The notes below the pieces were generated by a model that saw only the letters and a list, made by a program, of their open reading frames with translations, was not told the origin of the DNA and did no database searches. From assembly GCA_039654915.1 (NCBI GenBank), contig CM077600.1:75773992-75837991 (forward strand): a DNA stretch of 64,000 nucleotides. Reading direction: 5' to 3'. The DNA comes from Aquilaria yunnanensis. Its lineage: Eukaryota; Streptophyta; Magnoliopsida; Malvales; Thymelaeaceae. The position numbers and the translations under genes were made by a program. This document shows positions 1-12,325 of the stretch, in pieces; the stretch's first letter is position 1, and the number at the start of each line of letters is the position of its first letter.

Positions 1-1809
1 TGGAAGGATTTAAGTGAGCTATGCAAAATTTTTTGATGCTATGAAAGGTGTTAGCACCATTTTTGTGTGCATGTGGCATGCAACCGGTTGATGCATAGCT
101 CCACTACTCGGCTGAGACCCTAGATGGGTCAAATAACCCATTTAAAGGTCAATGTATGTTCTTGGCAAGGAAGGGTCAGGTCCTTGGTGATTTCATTGAA
201 AATCTTGGCAATTAAGCCTTGAATTAAAGAATCAAGCTCGTAATTGGTGTTCTCAGCCATTGGCGACTTTGTGATTGAATTTTCAAGCCTAGTCTTGGAG
301 ATTCAAGTTATAACCAAGAGCTCAAGGCAAGAAATTGGTAAGGATTCATGGTTCACTACTTGATTATGGTATTGCTCCATGTTCAAGTTAGTGATTTGCC
401 TTCTAAGTGACGGTAAATTGAGCTATATGATCTTAGAATGATATAGGGGAATATGTGATTACCTTCGGGTTTATGTGGTATGTGGCTAGCTAGTTACTAA
501 TGGCAAGTACTTAAAGTTCATTATAGGAAGGCCAACCTATATTTGAACTTGGAGCTCTAGTGTAATAAATGTTTGTGTGGTGATCCTTTGATGGAACTTA
601 TAAGTGTACTTGCTAGTAGGCTTCGACTGAGAAGAAACTAAGTGTGTGGTGTGTGAGTTGTGTGTCTTGTTTGTTGTTTATGCTTGTTATCCTTTAGTAG
701 TTGTAGATATTATGTGTATATGCTATTGTATACGTGTCTTGGTGTTTTCTTGTTTTTGTTTGCAGGTAAAGCATGAAATTGGGAGGTTAAGCCCTCGGGC
801 TTAACTAAATAAGCTTAGTAAGCTGTAGTGGTCCTTACTGAGTTTTGAAAACTCATGCCCCTTTTTGTATATGTTTCAGGAAAAGGTCTTGAGCTTGATT
901 AGTTGGTTGTGTGATAAGTTATTGCTCGATTTTGCTAAGGTATGTTCAAGACCGAATGCTTGGCTTTATAAGTATATAGTGCAAGTCTTATGGTTAATGC
1001 ACAAACTCATGTGTTTGAGTTTTGCAGGATTGTGTAGATTTGTGGGACAAGTCTAGGATCAATGGATGTGTGCTCATGGGCTTTAGTTATGTGGTTTGCA
1101 CTTATGAGCATGGCCTTAGTTGTAGGAATCTTCCTACAAACTTTGGTATTGTACTATACCCTTAAGGTAGCTCTCGGGTACTACTAGGAACTTGTATATG
1201 TAATGCATAACAAAGGGCTATTTTGTAGTTTGAGCACTCTTGGTATTGTTCCAAGTATGTAAGTACTAGTATGGAGGATATTTTGTGTAGATAGCCTCGG
1301 ATGACTTATGAAACTTTTGTGTAAGTGTTATGCATGAATTGCCAAGTTATGTTATGAGTTCTTTTGATTTTGATCATAATGTGTTGAAGCTCTCTTGGAT
1401 ATTGTTGTGCTGAAAGTGCATATGACATGAAAAGCTTGTGTTTTCAAATCTTGAATGGATATAGGCTTCTTGGTTGCCATGTATTAGAATGCCACACTTG
1501 ATGAGCACACACCCGAAACACTTAACAATGAAAGTACACAAATCTTGCCTTGAGATGCAAGTAACTAATTAAGCCTTGCCTTGTAATGCAAGTAATGATC
1601 TAAAACTACCTGTTTAGCCTCCTAGGGCACCTCCCAGGCTTTAGCCTTAGGAGTACCAATTTTAAGTGAGAATAAAGATCATGGCCAAGCCATAATGGTA
1701 CTTGAAAACTTCCTTTAAGTGTAAAAGTTGCATAAAATTGTTAGTGCTTTGGTAGCATAGTTGAGTGGCAAATTAGGTGCACAGGCTAGGGCCTGTGTTG
1801 GGTGTGAGA
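1..1809 (+). repeat. TekA 5' LTR (left end outside window)
   Basis: The segment matches 7974-9782 base for base apart from scattered substitutions and small indels. By comparison with the 3' copy, about the first 225 bp lie left of the window. It ends in a degraded TGAGA where the 3' LTR ends TGACA, and is followed 8 bp later by the primer binding site. Small open frames inside it (for example near 865) recur in the 3' LTR and show no sign of being genes. Confidence 0.92.
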
Positions 1810-1817
1810 GGCTTTGT

Positions 1818-1829
1818 TGGTATCAGATC
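1818..1829 (+). other. TekA primer binding site
   Basis: TGGTATCAGATC lies just after the 5' LTR. It differs by one base from TGGTATCAGAGC, the usual plant primer binding site complementary to the 3' end of initiator methionine tRNA. Minus-strand cDNA synthesis would start here. Confidence 0.88.
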
Positions 1830-1944
1830 TTTGGTTTATAGGTTCTGATTAAGTTATAGTGTTTTGTCTAGACTTGTTCCCACTTAGGCTTATAAAGACT
1901 TGTACTTATTAAGCATATGTGAATAGATGCATCTTGAGTGCAGG

Positions 1945-3535
1945 ATGAGAACCTGAGGTAAGGAAAGAGAATTCCTTGAAAAGGAAGAAAGTAGAGTAAC
2001 CCATCCTAGAGATGTATTACATATAGTTGAGACTGAAAGGCAACTAGAGGCCTTAGAGCTTGATTTGGCTGAAGAGCCTAATGCTAGGGAACATGTACCT
2101 GGACCTAGTATGGGCAGGCAAGAAAGAATGGAATAGATGATGGAAACATTGCAAGCCACAGTAGCCCAATTGGTGGTAGGTATGCAAGCCTTGGCTAGAG
2201 GCCAAGCTCAGGCACAGGAAAGCCTAGAGCAAACAAGGGCAAGAGAGAACACCGAAGGTGAAGGAATGAGGGGTAGAAGGCCTGGGAAAAGGCCAGTGAA
2301 CTATGACCAAGCAAGTAAGAATGGAGGAAACCGAGAGGAAGATGAGGGTGATGAAGAGAGAAGGCACCCAAAGGCTAGGAGAATGAGGTTAGAAGTGAGG
2401 CAGGAACCCTGGGCTAAAGTGGAAAAGAGTCTAGAGGTGGAGGAACTAGACATTTAGATGACTTCAAGGAGGACTGAGCCTCCTATTGAGGTTATAGCCA
2501 AAGGAGGGCCACCTAGGGGTGGAACCCGAAACACAGAAGTTGGAGAAGGAAGACTAAGAAGAGGTGGATTAAGGGAGGGCTAGTTGGAAGGATTCCTGGC
2601 TTTGAAACCTCCTGTTTTTAAAGGTGGTTTTGACCTTGAAGAAGCTGAATTCTAGTATACTAGGTGGAGAAAATATTCAAAAGGATGGATGTATCCTCTA
2701 CCTAGAAAGTCCTTCTAGACACTTTCAGGTTGGAAGGAAATGCAGAGCTCTAGTGGAGAGCTGTACAGAAAACTTACCAGGAAAGGAACTAAAGGAGGCC
2801 ACCTATAAGGAGGAGGTCCATGAGATGGGCTGAGTTCCTCCAAGTTTTCCAATAGCAGTATGTGAGTGAGGCTCAAAAGGATCAGAAGTAGGTAGAATTT
2901 GACCAGTTAAAGTAGGGAGACCTCAGTGTGATGGAGTATGAACAGAAAGTCAATAGCTTGATTGGATATGCTCCTTAGTATGATGGGCAGGAAGAGCTAA
3001 GTACCAAAAGGTTCTTGAAAGGCTTACAGCCTGAGCTGAGACAGATACTCAGAGCTGTGGGAGCCAGAGACTACTGCCAAGTAGTATAGAGTGTTATAAA
3101 ACTGGAGCAGGGATTCAAGGAGCAAACCTGAAGTGGTCCAGGGAGTGGAAGTGGATCACAGAAAGGACACCAGAAGAGGCCCAGAGAATAACTTGAACCT
3201 AGTGGGGGAAGGAAAGGAAACAAGAAATAGAAGGGGCCACAACAATATGGTCCTCAGTGCACTACTTGTGGGAAATTTCATGGCAATAAGCCATGTTCAG
3301 GTTTACCTGTGGATGCCACAAATGTGGAGCCTTAGATCACTGGGTGAAGCCTCAAGATCAAAGGAGGCAGAATGCACCTCCTGGCAGGGTATTTCAGTTG
3401 GAGACCTCTAAGAAGGTGCTGGAGGCACTAGAGGCTGAGGCAGTTGGAAAAGAAACTAGTCAACAGAGGACTAGCAGTAGAGCTTTGAAAGTTACTGTTT
3501 ATAGGCAAAATGAACCTTCTGGCAGGGTGTTTTAG
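1945..3535 (+). pseudogene. TekA gag remnant
   Basis: The capsid/nucleocapsid polyprotein would start at the ATG at 1945, at the same place as the TekB gag ATG. The fourth codon is already TGA, and further stops and frameshifts follow. A charged N-terminal part (2137-2457) leads to the retrotransposon gag core at about 2590-3130. There is a degraded zinc knuckle near 3290-3350 (CHKCGALDHWVK, last cysteine lost). Alignment with the TekB gag supports the call. Confidence 0.82.
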
Positions 3536-3624
3536 TTGGAGATCTCTAAGAAGGTGTATGAGGTACCAGGGGCCAAGGCAGTTGGAAAAGAAACTAGTCA
3601 ACAAAGGACTAGCAAGAGAGCCTT

Positions 3625-5679
3625 GAAAGGTACTGTTTACCTTAATGGCTAGTTAGTGTTTGCACTATTTGATACTGGAGCTTTATTGTCCATAATTTCT
3701 TCTAACTTGGTTGAGACCATGAACTAGAAGTAAAGTATATGAAAAATATGTATTTGGTTAAAATTGCTAGCAATGAAGTCTTATTTACATATCACATAGT
3801 TGAAAATTGTGTGATTCAGATTGACAAGCTAAAACTGAGAGCAGACTTAATAGTGCTAGACACTTATGATTATGATGTGATACTAGGCATGAACTGGCTA
3901 AGTGAAAATAAAGTGATTATAGATTGTCATGCTAGACAATTATTGATGCCTGGTTGTAAACCATTTGAATTAGATACATCACTAGAATTAGCCTTGGACT
4001 ACCAAGTTAAAGTGTTGAAATTGATAACTCTAGAAAATGAATATGAATGCTTAGAACTAAATGAACAGGGAATGGCTAATGAACTTAGGTAGATTCCTAT
4101 AGTTCAGGATTACCCAGAGGTTTTCCCTATAGACCTACCTAGACTGCCACCCATGAGAGAGGTGGAGTTTGAAATTAAACTAGTAGTAGGAGCAGCACCA
4201 GTGTCTACTGCTCTATATAGGATGGCATTACTTGAAATTGTAGAATTGAGAAAGTAATTAGATGAATTTCTTGAAAAAGGGTTCATCAGACCTAGTGTGC
4301 CTCCTTGGGGAGCATCTGTTTTGTTTGTGAAGAAGAAAGATGGAACCCTTAGGCTCTGTATACACTGTAGAAAACTTTATCCCTTGACCATTAAAAACAA
4401 GTACCCCCTCCTAAGAATTGAAGATCTATTTAATCAGTTGAAAAGAGCAAAGATATTTTCTAAAATAGATCTAAGGTCTGGTTATTTCTAGTTGAGGGTA
4501 AAAGAGGAAGGCATACGTAAAACTGCTTTTAAGACTAGGTATGGACATTTTGAATATATAGTGATGCCATTTGGGCTCACAAATGCACTTGTATTTTTCG
4601 GGAATCTAATGCAGAGGGTGTTCAGAGCATACCTAGACCACTTTGTGGTGGTTTTTATTGATGATATTTTGGTGTACTCGAAAGATGAGGAAACTCATAA
4701 AGAACACCTGAAGATGGTGCTTGGCTTGCTCCAAGAACATAAGCTTTATGGGAAGCTAAGTAAATGTAAATTTTGGACTCAAGAAATTTGATTTCTGGGT
4801 CATGTGATAAATGATCAAGGATTAGCAGTGGACCCTGAAAAGGTAAGATCAATCTTGGATTAGAAACAACCCCAGAATGTGAAGGAAGTCAGAAGTTTCC
4901 TGGGGTTAGCTGGCTATTACAGGAAATTTGTGCCAAAATTTTCTGTTATAGCAGCTCCTATGACCCAGGTAACTAGAAAGAACCAGAAATTTGTCTGGGA
5001 GAGTAAATTTGAGGAAAACTTCCAAGAGTTGGAGAGGAGGCTAACAATAGCTCTTGTGTTAGTTTTACCAAATCCTGAAAAGGACTATGAGGTGTATACT
5101 GATGCATCTTATGTAGGGCTAGGTTGTGTCCTGATGCAAGATAAGCAGGCTATTGCTTTCGAATCCAGACAGTTAAGATCACATGAAAAAAAGTATCCAG
5201 TGCATGACCTGGAACTAGCAACAGTAGTCTTTACTCTTAAGCAATGGAGACATTGCCTGTTAGGTAATAAATTTCAGGTCTATATAGACCATAAAAGCCT
5301 CAAGTACCTTTTTACTTAGAAGGACTTAAACATGAGGCAGAGAAAATGGTTAGAGTACCTAAACGATTTTGACTGTATAATTGAATACATAGCTGGTAAA
5401 GCCAATGTAGTGGCAAATGCCCTAAGTATGAATTATACTAGAGTGCTCAAAGGAGGAGAAGGGGAACATAAGGCTGAGAGCCTTAACCTTACTTGGTTAA
5501 CAAGACAGTGGTTGAATTTGGAGCATGAGCAGCTTAGTGTGCTCACTATTACAACTGAATGGAAAGAGCTCATTAGAGAAGCACAATTTAATGATGAAAA
5601 CATTGGATTGGTGTCGGGCCAAATGAGAGGAGAACTTTTCCAAGGATTCTCCTATAAGCAAGGATTGATATACTTCTAG
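3625..5679 (+). pseudogene. TekA protease, reverse transcriptase and RNase H remnant
   Basis: The aspartic protease active site (FDTGA, codons 3668-3682) is followed by a one-base frameshift before 3739. From 3739 to 5679 the frame holds except for in-frame stops near 4090, 4258, 4490, 4789, 4861, 5317 and 5677. RT motifs run from [13 protein letters not shown] (about 4321) to [11 protein letters not shown] (about 4652). RNase H begins near YEVYTDAS (about 5086). At most of the stops TekB has CAG or TGG, so these are recent point mutations. Confidence 0.9.
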
Positions 5680-6342
5680 AACATATTATATGTGCCTTAA
5701 AAGGATGACCTAAGATACCAGATTCTGGAAGAGGCACACTCTAGTAAACTTAGCATGCATCTTGGAGCCATAAAAATGTACCATGCTCTCAGAGCTTGTT
5801 TTTGGTGGCCATATATGCAACATGACATTAACACTCATGTAGCTAAGTGTGAAGTGTGTCAACAAGTAAGGAAGGAAGCTTCAGAGCTTACCCATACCTA
5901 AAAGAAAGGGGGGGTCTATATCTATGGACTTTGTAGTGAGAATGCCACTGACAAGAAGGAAACATAATCCCATTTGGGTCATTGTAGATAGATTGACCAA
6001 GGTAGCCCATTTTCTCCTAATGAATCTCACTGATTTTTTAGACAAACTTGCCCAACTCTATAAAAGGGAGATAGTGAGACTTCATGGAATACCTGATGAC
6101 ATTATGTCAGATAGGGATCCTAGGTTTCTTCCTAGGTTCTAGAAATCCCAACATCAGGCGTTAGGAACTAAACTTAAGTTTAGTTTAGCATACCATCCAC
6201 AGACTTATGGGCAAACAGATAGAACAATCCAAAGTCTGGAAGATATGCTAAGGTGTTGTGTCATTGATTTTCAAGGAGAGTGGGATTTGCATCTCCCATT
6301 AGTGGAGTTCTTTTATAACAATGGTTACCATTCAGTGATTGC
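5680..6342 (+). pseudogene. TekA integrase, N-terminal and core part
   Basis: The His/Cys zinc-binding region is at about 5737-5865 (ends KCEVCQQ), followed by a frame change near 5900. The catalytic core starts at MDFVVRM (5924) and keeps MSDRDPRF (about 6103). The position of the catalytic glutamate, in TERT in TekB, reads TDRT here, an E to D change. The reading is cut at 6342 by the Tat solo LTR and resumes at 7078. Confidence 0.88.
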
Positions 6343-7072
6343 TGATAGCCGAAGGGCTATGACCCTGAAATGTCTGGATTAGCTATTCTGAAACCATCCT
6401 CGGTAAGAACTTAGCCCCGACCTTAGGGCACACTCACACACCACCCTCGGAAAGGTAACATGACCAACTTCGGGAAAAGGTGACTTTCACCACCCTAGGA
6501 TTTATGAACCTACCAACCTCAGAAAAGTAGATCCACCATCCTCGATAGAGGAAAACGTCTCCTGGAGGTGACCCACTCTGCCAAAGGGCCTTTCCCAATA
6601 GCCCTCAGGCAAAATCTCCGCCCGAAGGCGTCTCGTATCCCGAAGAAGTCTCATGGAGATACGACCAAAATGGTTAAGGAGCCTCTGACAAAGAGACCTC
6701 ACACATGCCCTTGCCCTCTGGCCAGAATGACCTATGGCCAGCTAGAGATACCTATTTCTGAAGGTACGGATCAAATCTAACCGAACACGTGTCATGATCT
6801 GAACAAGCTGTGTCAAACAGCCTCCTCCCTCCGCCCTCCTATAAATACTTGGGAAGGACCTTGGTAAGGATAAGAACTCTCGCTATTTTCCCACTCTCTA
6901 CTCTTTACTATTACTCTTACAAATACTGACTTGGGCGTCGGAGGCTCCTCCCCCGGAAACACACTCTAGGGAGCTCCTAACCCTTATTCTTCTAAGTGTT
7001 TCAGACATCTTCACACTTGAAGTCTCTCCTTCAGGCCAGCATGTCATACAACGAGGATACTGCCAGGCATCA
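6343..7072 (+). mobile_element. Tat-lineage solo LTR inside TekA integrase
   Basis: Starts TGATAGCCGAAG and ends GGCATCA, the same ends as the LTRs of Tat1 and Tat2. It contains a G-box (CACGTG, 6786-6791), a TATA box (TATAAAT, 6840-6846) and the family block ACTTGGGCGTCGGAGG near 6930. Flanks are attgc (6338-6342) and tttgg (7073-7077), a decayed 5-bp duplication. TekB has uninterrupted integrase at this point, which fixes the insertion. No internal element sequence is present. Confidence 0.9.
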
Positions 7073-7077
7073 TTTGG

Positions 7078-7708
7078 AATGGCCCCATATGAAGCCTTAT
7101 ATGGTAGGAGGTGTATCACACCCCATTGTTTGCACCAACCAGAAGATAAGTTGGAATTCGGACTAGACATTGTTAAAGAGACCACTGAAAAGATAAAAAT
7201 GATTCAGGCAAGAATCAAGGTTGCTAATGATAGGCAGCAGTCTTATGCAAACCTAAAAAGGAGAAGAGACCTGGAATTGCTGGAAAGGGACTGGGTGTGC
7301 CTTAAGGTCTCTTGTATGAAATGAGTGATAAGATTTGGAAAGAAAGGGAAATTGGCACCCAGATATATAGGGCCATACTGAGTGTTGGCCAAAGTTGGAA
7401 ATGTGGCCTACAAGTTAGACTTGCCACTTGAACTTGGTAATATACATGATGTGTTTCATGTAAGCTTGCTTAAGAAGTATATTCCAAGTTCTAAGCAAAA
7501 AGTGATACCTGTTAGTGTACCTATAACCCCAAACCTTTCTTATGAAGAGGTACCTATTCAATTCCTAGCCAGAGACACTAGGAAGTTAAGAAGCAGGTGG
7601 ATTTCCATGATTAAGGTTCAGTGGAATAATCATACTCCAAAAGAGGCAACCTGGGAAGTAGAACCAGAAATTGCTAAGAGTTACCCTAAATTGTACCCAA
7701 AATTGTGA
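7078..7708 (+). pseudogene. TekA integrase C-terminus with chromodomain-like tail
   Basis: Resumes the integrase after the solo LTR (MAPYEALYGRRC). It continues through the linker (NDRQQSYANLKRRR), the GPY/F-type region (KLAPRYIGPY) and [10 protein letters not shown]. The end is a chromodomain-like segment (about 7545-7690) with RSRWISMIKVQW and EATWEVE. Internal stops are at 7321 and 7379. In chromoviruses this tail targets integration to heterochromatin. TekB carries the equivalent at 45223-45475. Confidence 0.88.
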
Positions 7709-7734
7709 AGAATTTGGAATACCAAATTCTTTAA

Positions 7735-7746
7735 GCAGGGAAGAGT
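7735..7746 (+). other. TekA polypurine tract
   Basis: GCAGGGAAGAGT lies directly against the TG of the 3' LTR, where a plus-strand primer tract is expected. TekB has GAAGGAGGGAT in the same place. Confidence 0.65.
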
Positions 7747-9782
7747 TGTCAGAACCCTACCTCATTACTTGGCCTATGCCAAAAATGCAAGAGAAATGCA
7801 CTAAAACAATGAGGGACTTAAGTGAAAATGAGGAAAGTCATGTATATGTGTAACTGAGAACTATCAGGTTCAAAATGTACATTTGAATGGCTTAAGTTGC
7901 TAATGGCGAGAAACAAAGTTTAAGGGCTAAATTGTACTTTTAATTGGGTGCTAATAAAGATGTTAAGATGCACGGAAGGATTTAAGTGAGCCATGCAAAA
8001 TTGTGTGATGCTGTGAAAGGTGTTAGAACCATTTTTGTGTGCATGTGGCATCCAACCGGTTAATGTATGGTTCCACTACACGGCTGAGACCCTAGATGGG
8101 TCAAAGAACCCATTTAAGGGTCAATTTATGTTCTTGGCAAGGAAAGGTCGGGTTCTTGGTGATTTCATGGAAAATATTGGCAATTAAGACTTGAATTGAA
8201 GAATCAAGCTCGTAATTGGTGTTCTTGGCCATTGGCGACTTTGTGATTGACTTTTCAAGCGTAGTCTTGGAGATTCAATTTATAATCGAGATCTCAAGGC
8301 AAGGAATTGGTAAGGATTCATGGTTCACTACTTGATTTTGGTATTGTTCCATGTTTAAGTTAGTGATTTGGCTTCTAAGTGACGGTAAATTGAGCTATAT
8401 GATCTTAGAATGCTATAGGGGAATATGTGATTACCTTCGGGTTTATATGGTATGTGACTAGCTAGTTACTAATGGCAAGTACTTAAAGTTCATTATAGGA
8501 AGGCTAACCTATATTTGAACTTGGAGTTCTAGTGGAATGGATGTTTTTGTGGTGAAGCTTTGATGGACCTTATAAGTGTACTTGCTAGTATGCTTCGGCT
8601 GAGAAGAAACTAAGTGTGTGGTGTGTGAGTTGTGTGACTTGTTTGTTGTTTGTGCTTGCTAACCTTTAGTAGTTGTAGATATTATGTGTATATGCTATTG
8701 TATACATTGTCTTGGAGTTTTCTTGTTTTTGTTTGCAGGTAAAGCATGAAATTGGGAGGTTAAGCCCTCGAGCATAACTAAATAAGCTCAATGAGCTATA
8801 GTGGTCCTTACTGTGTTTTGAAAACTCATGCCCCTTTTTGTATATGTTTCAGGAAAAGGTCTTAATCTTGATTAGTTGCTTGTGTGATAAGTTATTGCTT
8901 GGTTGTGCCAAGGTATGTTCTAGACCGAATGCTTGGCTTTATAAGTACATAGTGCAAGTATTATGGTTAATGCACAAACTCATGTGTTTGAGTTTTGTAG
9001 GATTGTGTAGATTTGTGGGACAAGTCTAGGATCAATGGATGTGTGCTCATGGGCTTTAGTTATATGGTTTGCACTTATGACCATGGGCTTAGTTATAGCA
9101 TTCTTCTTACAAACTTTGGTATTGCACTATACCCTTAAGGTAGCTCTCGGGTACTACTAGGAACTTGGATATGTAATGCATAACAAAGGGCTATTTTGTA
9201 GTTTGAGCACTCTTGGTATTGTTCCAAGTATGTAAGTACTAGTATGGAGGATATTTTGTGTGGATAGCCTCGGATGACTTATGAAACTTTTGTGTAAGTG
9301 TTATGCATGAATTGCCAAGTTATGTTATGAGTTCTTTCGATTTTGATCATAATGTGTTGAACCTCTCTTGGACATTGTTGTGCCAAATGTGCATATGACA
9401 TGTAAAGCTTGTGTTTTCAAATCTTGAATGGATATGGCCTTCTTGCTTGCCATGCATTGGAATGGCACACTTGATGAGCACACACCCGAAACACTTAACA
9501 ATGAAAGTACACAAATCTTGCCTTGAGATGCAAGTAACTAGTTAAGCCTTGCCTTGTGATGCAAGTAACGATCTAAAACTACTTGTTTAGCCTCCTGGGG
9601 CACCTCCCAAGCCTTGGCCTTAGGAGTATGAATTTTGAGTGAGATTAAAGATCACGGCCAAGCCATAATGGTACTTGAAAACTTACTTTAAGTGTAAAAG
9701 TTGGATAAAATTGTTAGTGCTTTGGTAGCACAGTCGAGTCGCACATTAGGTGCACAAGCTAGGGCCTGTGTGGGGTATGACA
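7747..9782 (+). repeat. TekA 3' LTR
   Basis: A 2036-bp repeat with TGTCAGAA at the start and TATGACA at the end, matching the partial 5' LTR. Immediately after it comes CopA LTR sequence, so its right edge is the edge of the TekA insertion. Confidence 0.93.
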
Positions 9783-10019
9783 ATTGCCATGCTCGGATGA
9801 GTTGATATATGATATCAATGTCATCAATTTAAGTTAGTCTACTCGGTAATCAAGAAACCAAAGATTGGGCTATACGAGAGTGATACATTCCATGTCTCAT
9901 ACCTAGTCTTGATATATTGGACAAAGGGACAATGGCATATATGGGTAATGATCATAAAGGTTTAGATGAATCACCGACAATCTTGTCAATTGGGTAGTAA
10001 TGATGTGTTGCTAGACACC
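9783..10019 (+). repeat. CopA 5' LTR, middle fragment between TekA and Tat1
   Basis: Collinear with the intact copia solo LTR at 61555-62972, from the CCATGCTCGGATGAG block to GCTAGACACC. It ends in acacc (10015-10019), which is repeated after Tat1 at 27334-27338. The LTR then continues at 27339. Confidence 0.92.
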
Positions 10020-10549
10020 TGATCGCCAATGGGCTATTACCCTCCAAACCTCCAAGCTATGACAAAGCACCATCCTCGGAAAGCCGAGGATCATTCTCAG
10101 GGAATGCGAGCACCAACCTCGGGAAAAGAGGATCCGCGGTCCCTGACCACCTGACCTCGGTAAATCCACCATCACCCTCGGGGAATAACAGTATTGACCT
10201 CAAAAACATGGTACATTACCATCCTCGGTAAGATGAGCTGACCAGCTTCAGGAGAAGTAGACTCACCATCCGCGGCAGGGGAAAACATCCTCCGAATGAG
10301 GTCCTCTATGCTGAGGAGACTTGCGAATAACTGGAGCAACCTTGGTAAAGAAGCCCTCCTATCCTGAAGAGGTCCCTTTCACCGAAGGGGTCTTGTGAAC
10401 ACGACAAAAACGATTAAGGAGCATATGACATAGAGACCTCGCACACACCCCTGACACACAAGCCTCCCATGGCCTTGACTTCTGGCCAAAATGGCCTATG
10501 GCCATCTGGAGATCCCCATACCCGAAGGTACGGACCGCATCTGGCCGAA

Positions 10550-10610
10550 CACGTGTCATGATCTAAGCGAGCTGTGTCAAACGGACTTCTCCCAATCTCC
10601 TCCTATAAAT
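10550..10610 (+). promoter_or_regulatory. Tat1 LTR promoter: G-box and TATA box
   Basis: The palindromic G-box core CACGTG (10550-10555) lies about 50 bp upstream of CTATAAAT (10603-10610). The same pair occurs in the solo LTR at 6343, in Tat2 and in Tat3. In the Tat1 3' LTR the TATA box is kept (27053-27060) but the G-box has decayed to ACATGT. Transcription should start about 30 bp after the TATA box. Confidence 0.72.
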
Positions 10611-10680
10611 ACTTGGGGAAATGACCTTGGTAAGGACAAGAGGATAGAACTCTCCAGAGAACTCTACTCTTTACTCTCCA

Positions 10681-12096
10681 TGTTGGGTTTCGGGAGCCAA
10701 ACAGCGCAGCGGAATTTAACCGAAACCCTCCAGGATCCAAGTGAAACGGGGTAAACCGGGTGTTCGAAAATTTCATACCTAATTTTCGGTTGAGATCTCT
10801 CACTCAACTGTAGAGTCGAATCACAAAACCTAAACAGTTGACGTGTTCAGGCTCTCTATGGTATCCACACGAGCCTCTCGGGATCACCACGCTTCCACCA
10901 CGTCCCGGCAGATTCGTTTCTCTTGCGCTCGCAGTGCTAGCTTGCGTCCTCCAAGGAATTGCAAGAGAAGAGTGCGGCTGTCCTTTTGGGAGGCTAGGGC
11001 AAGGAGACCTGCGAATTTCTCACTTAAAAGTTGTATTTATAGTGAGACTCAACTTCCAAGCCTAATGGGTTTCAAAGCCCTAATCCAATTAGGATTTAAT
11101 TTCGGGCTTAATAATGGCTCAACTCCTTGGCCCATTATTAATACGAAATTAAAGTGAAACCATAACCCAAATAATTAGCCCATGCACTCTAATGATCCAA
11201 ATAGCTCTATGTGTGTGACCCAATAGGCTCTTGCCATGTTGGCAATGATCATAAATCACATTTATGATCATAAGCAATGAGCGGTGTCTAGCAACACATC
11301 ATTGCTACCCAAGTGACAAGATTGTCGGTGAATCGACTAAACCTTTATGATCATCACCGATATATGCCATTGTCCCTTTGTCCAAGATATCAAGACTAAG
11401 CACAAGACATGGAATGTGTCACTCTCGTATAGCCCAATCTTTGGTTTCTTGATTACCGAGTAGACCAACTTAAACTGACGACATTGATATCATATATCAA
11501 CTCATCGGAGCATGGCCATGCATTTTCTAAGTCTCACTCTATCAAGGGGCCCAAAGATATCACTCCCGTTACATAGGAGGGACAAATCCCATATTGATCA
11601 TACAAATCCCTCCGCATGATATGTGACATACCCAATGACCTCCTTCAAGTTCACTCAGTTACGAGCAACAAAGGAAAGTATCAAAGTATGTGACTCACAT
11701 GTAGGGAACCTTGCTGATCTTAGGTCGAAGGACTACATATACCATGATCACTATGAGAATCACTTATGACACTCATATAACGATCCATGAAGTGTTCTCA
11801 TGGTGGGTCGGTCCAGTACACAAGTTCTCCAACTTGTACCCATATGTAGACTACATATCTCATATTAGTCTCCACATATGCTAGTCATTATGTATTATTG
11901 CAACCCGCTCCACAATAATACTAGACTAGGGACGTTTAAGAATATCATTATTCTAGGGTTACAATTATGTTTATTACGTTACGCAGAAACAAAACAACAA
12001 ACAAAATTGCTGGATTAATGCCTCAATAAAATATCATGACTCAATGTGCAAAAATACAATCATCTCATGATTGGCTTTTTGGGCACAATACTAACA
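10681..12096 (-). mobile_element. Copia solo LTR (minus orientation) in Tat1 5' LTR
   Basis: A 1416-bp LTR, TGTTGGGTTTCGG...ACTAACA as read on the + strand, identical in layout to the CopB LTRs. A perfect ctcca duplication flanks it (10676-10680, 12097-12101). The empty site is visible in the Tat1 3' LTR near 27130. It contains the 12-bp-arm palindrome at 11245-11271. Open frames of 75 and 104 codons inside it also appear in other copies of the LTR and are not treated as genes. Confidence 0.95.
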
Positions 12097-12304
12097 CTCC
12101 ATTCACTACTCTTTACTTGCCAAACACTGACTTGGGCGTTGAAGGCTCCTCCCCCGAAAAATCACTCCAGGGACCTCCTAACCCCTGTTCTTTTGAGCGT
12201 TTCAAGCACTTTCACGTCGGAAGTCTCTCCTTCAGACACCCTCCACACCGGAAGTCCTTACTTCAGGCCATTATGTCGTACAACGAAGATGCCGATGGGC
12301 ATCA

Positions 12305-12325
12305 TTTGGCACCATTTGTGGGAAC
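12305..12325 (+). other. Tat1 primer binding site region
   Basis: TTTGGCACCATTTGTGGGAA directly follows the LTR end. Its position and the TGGCRCC...TGTGGGAA shape fit the primer site of Tat-lineage elements. I do not assign the tRNA. The gag frame that opens in the LTR reads through it. Confidence 0.65.

Larger units (their letters stand above)
1..9782 (+). mobile_element. TekA: Ty3/gypsy chromovirus (Tekay/Del-like), 5' end outside window
   Basis: LTR retrotransposon with two related flanking repeats (1-1809 and 7747-9782), a primer binding site, gag, protease, reverse transcriptase, RNase H, integrase and a C-terminal chromodomain-like segment, in Ty3/gypsy order. The RT block ([13 protein letters not shown], then MPFGLTNA, then [11 protein letters not shown]) and LTRs of about 2 kb point to the Tekay/Del chromovirus clade. 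A 730-bp Tat solo LTR splits the integrase. It is inserted in the 5' LTR of CopA: sequence right of 9782 resumes that LTR. The left target duplication cannot be checked. All coding parts are broken, so it is a dead copy. Confidence 0.93.
10020..12304 (+). repeat. Tat1 5' LTR (split by a copia solo LTR)
   Basis: Starts TGATCGCCAATGGG (TGATAGCCAAAGGG in the 3' copy) and ends GGGCATCA before the primer site. It is interrupted at 10681-12096. It carries an ATG at 12273, 32 bp before its end, which opens the gag frame (see the gag entry). Confidence 0.93.

Noticed and set aside
865..1056. 63-codon frame, also present at 8838-9029
   Set aside because: Both copies sit at the same place in the TekA LTR pair, so the duplication is explained by the LTRs.
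10838..11157. 75- and 104-codon frames inside the copia LTR, repeated in several copies
   Set aside because: They are open in several LTRs only because the copies are nearly identical. Codon pattern shows no selection, and the CopA copies break them.
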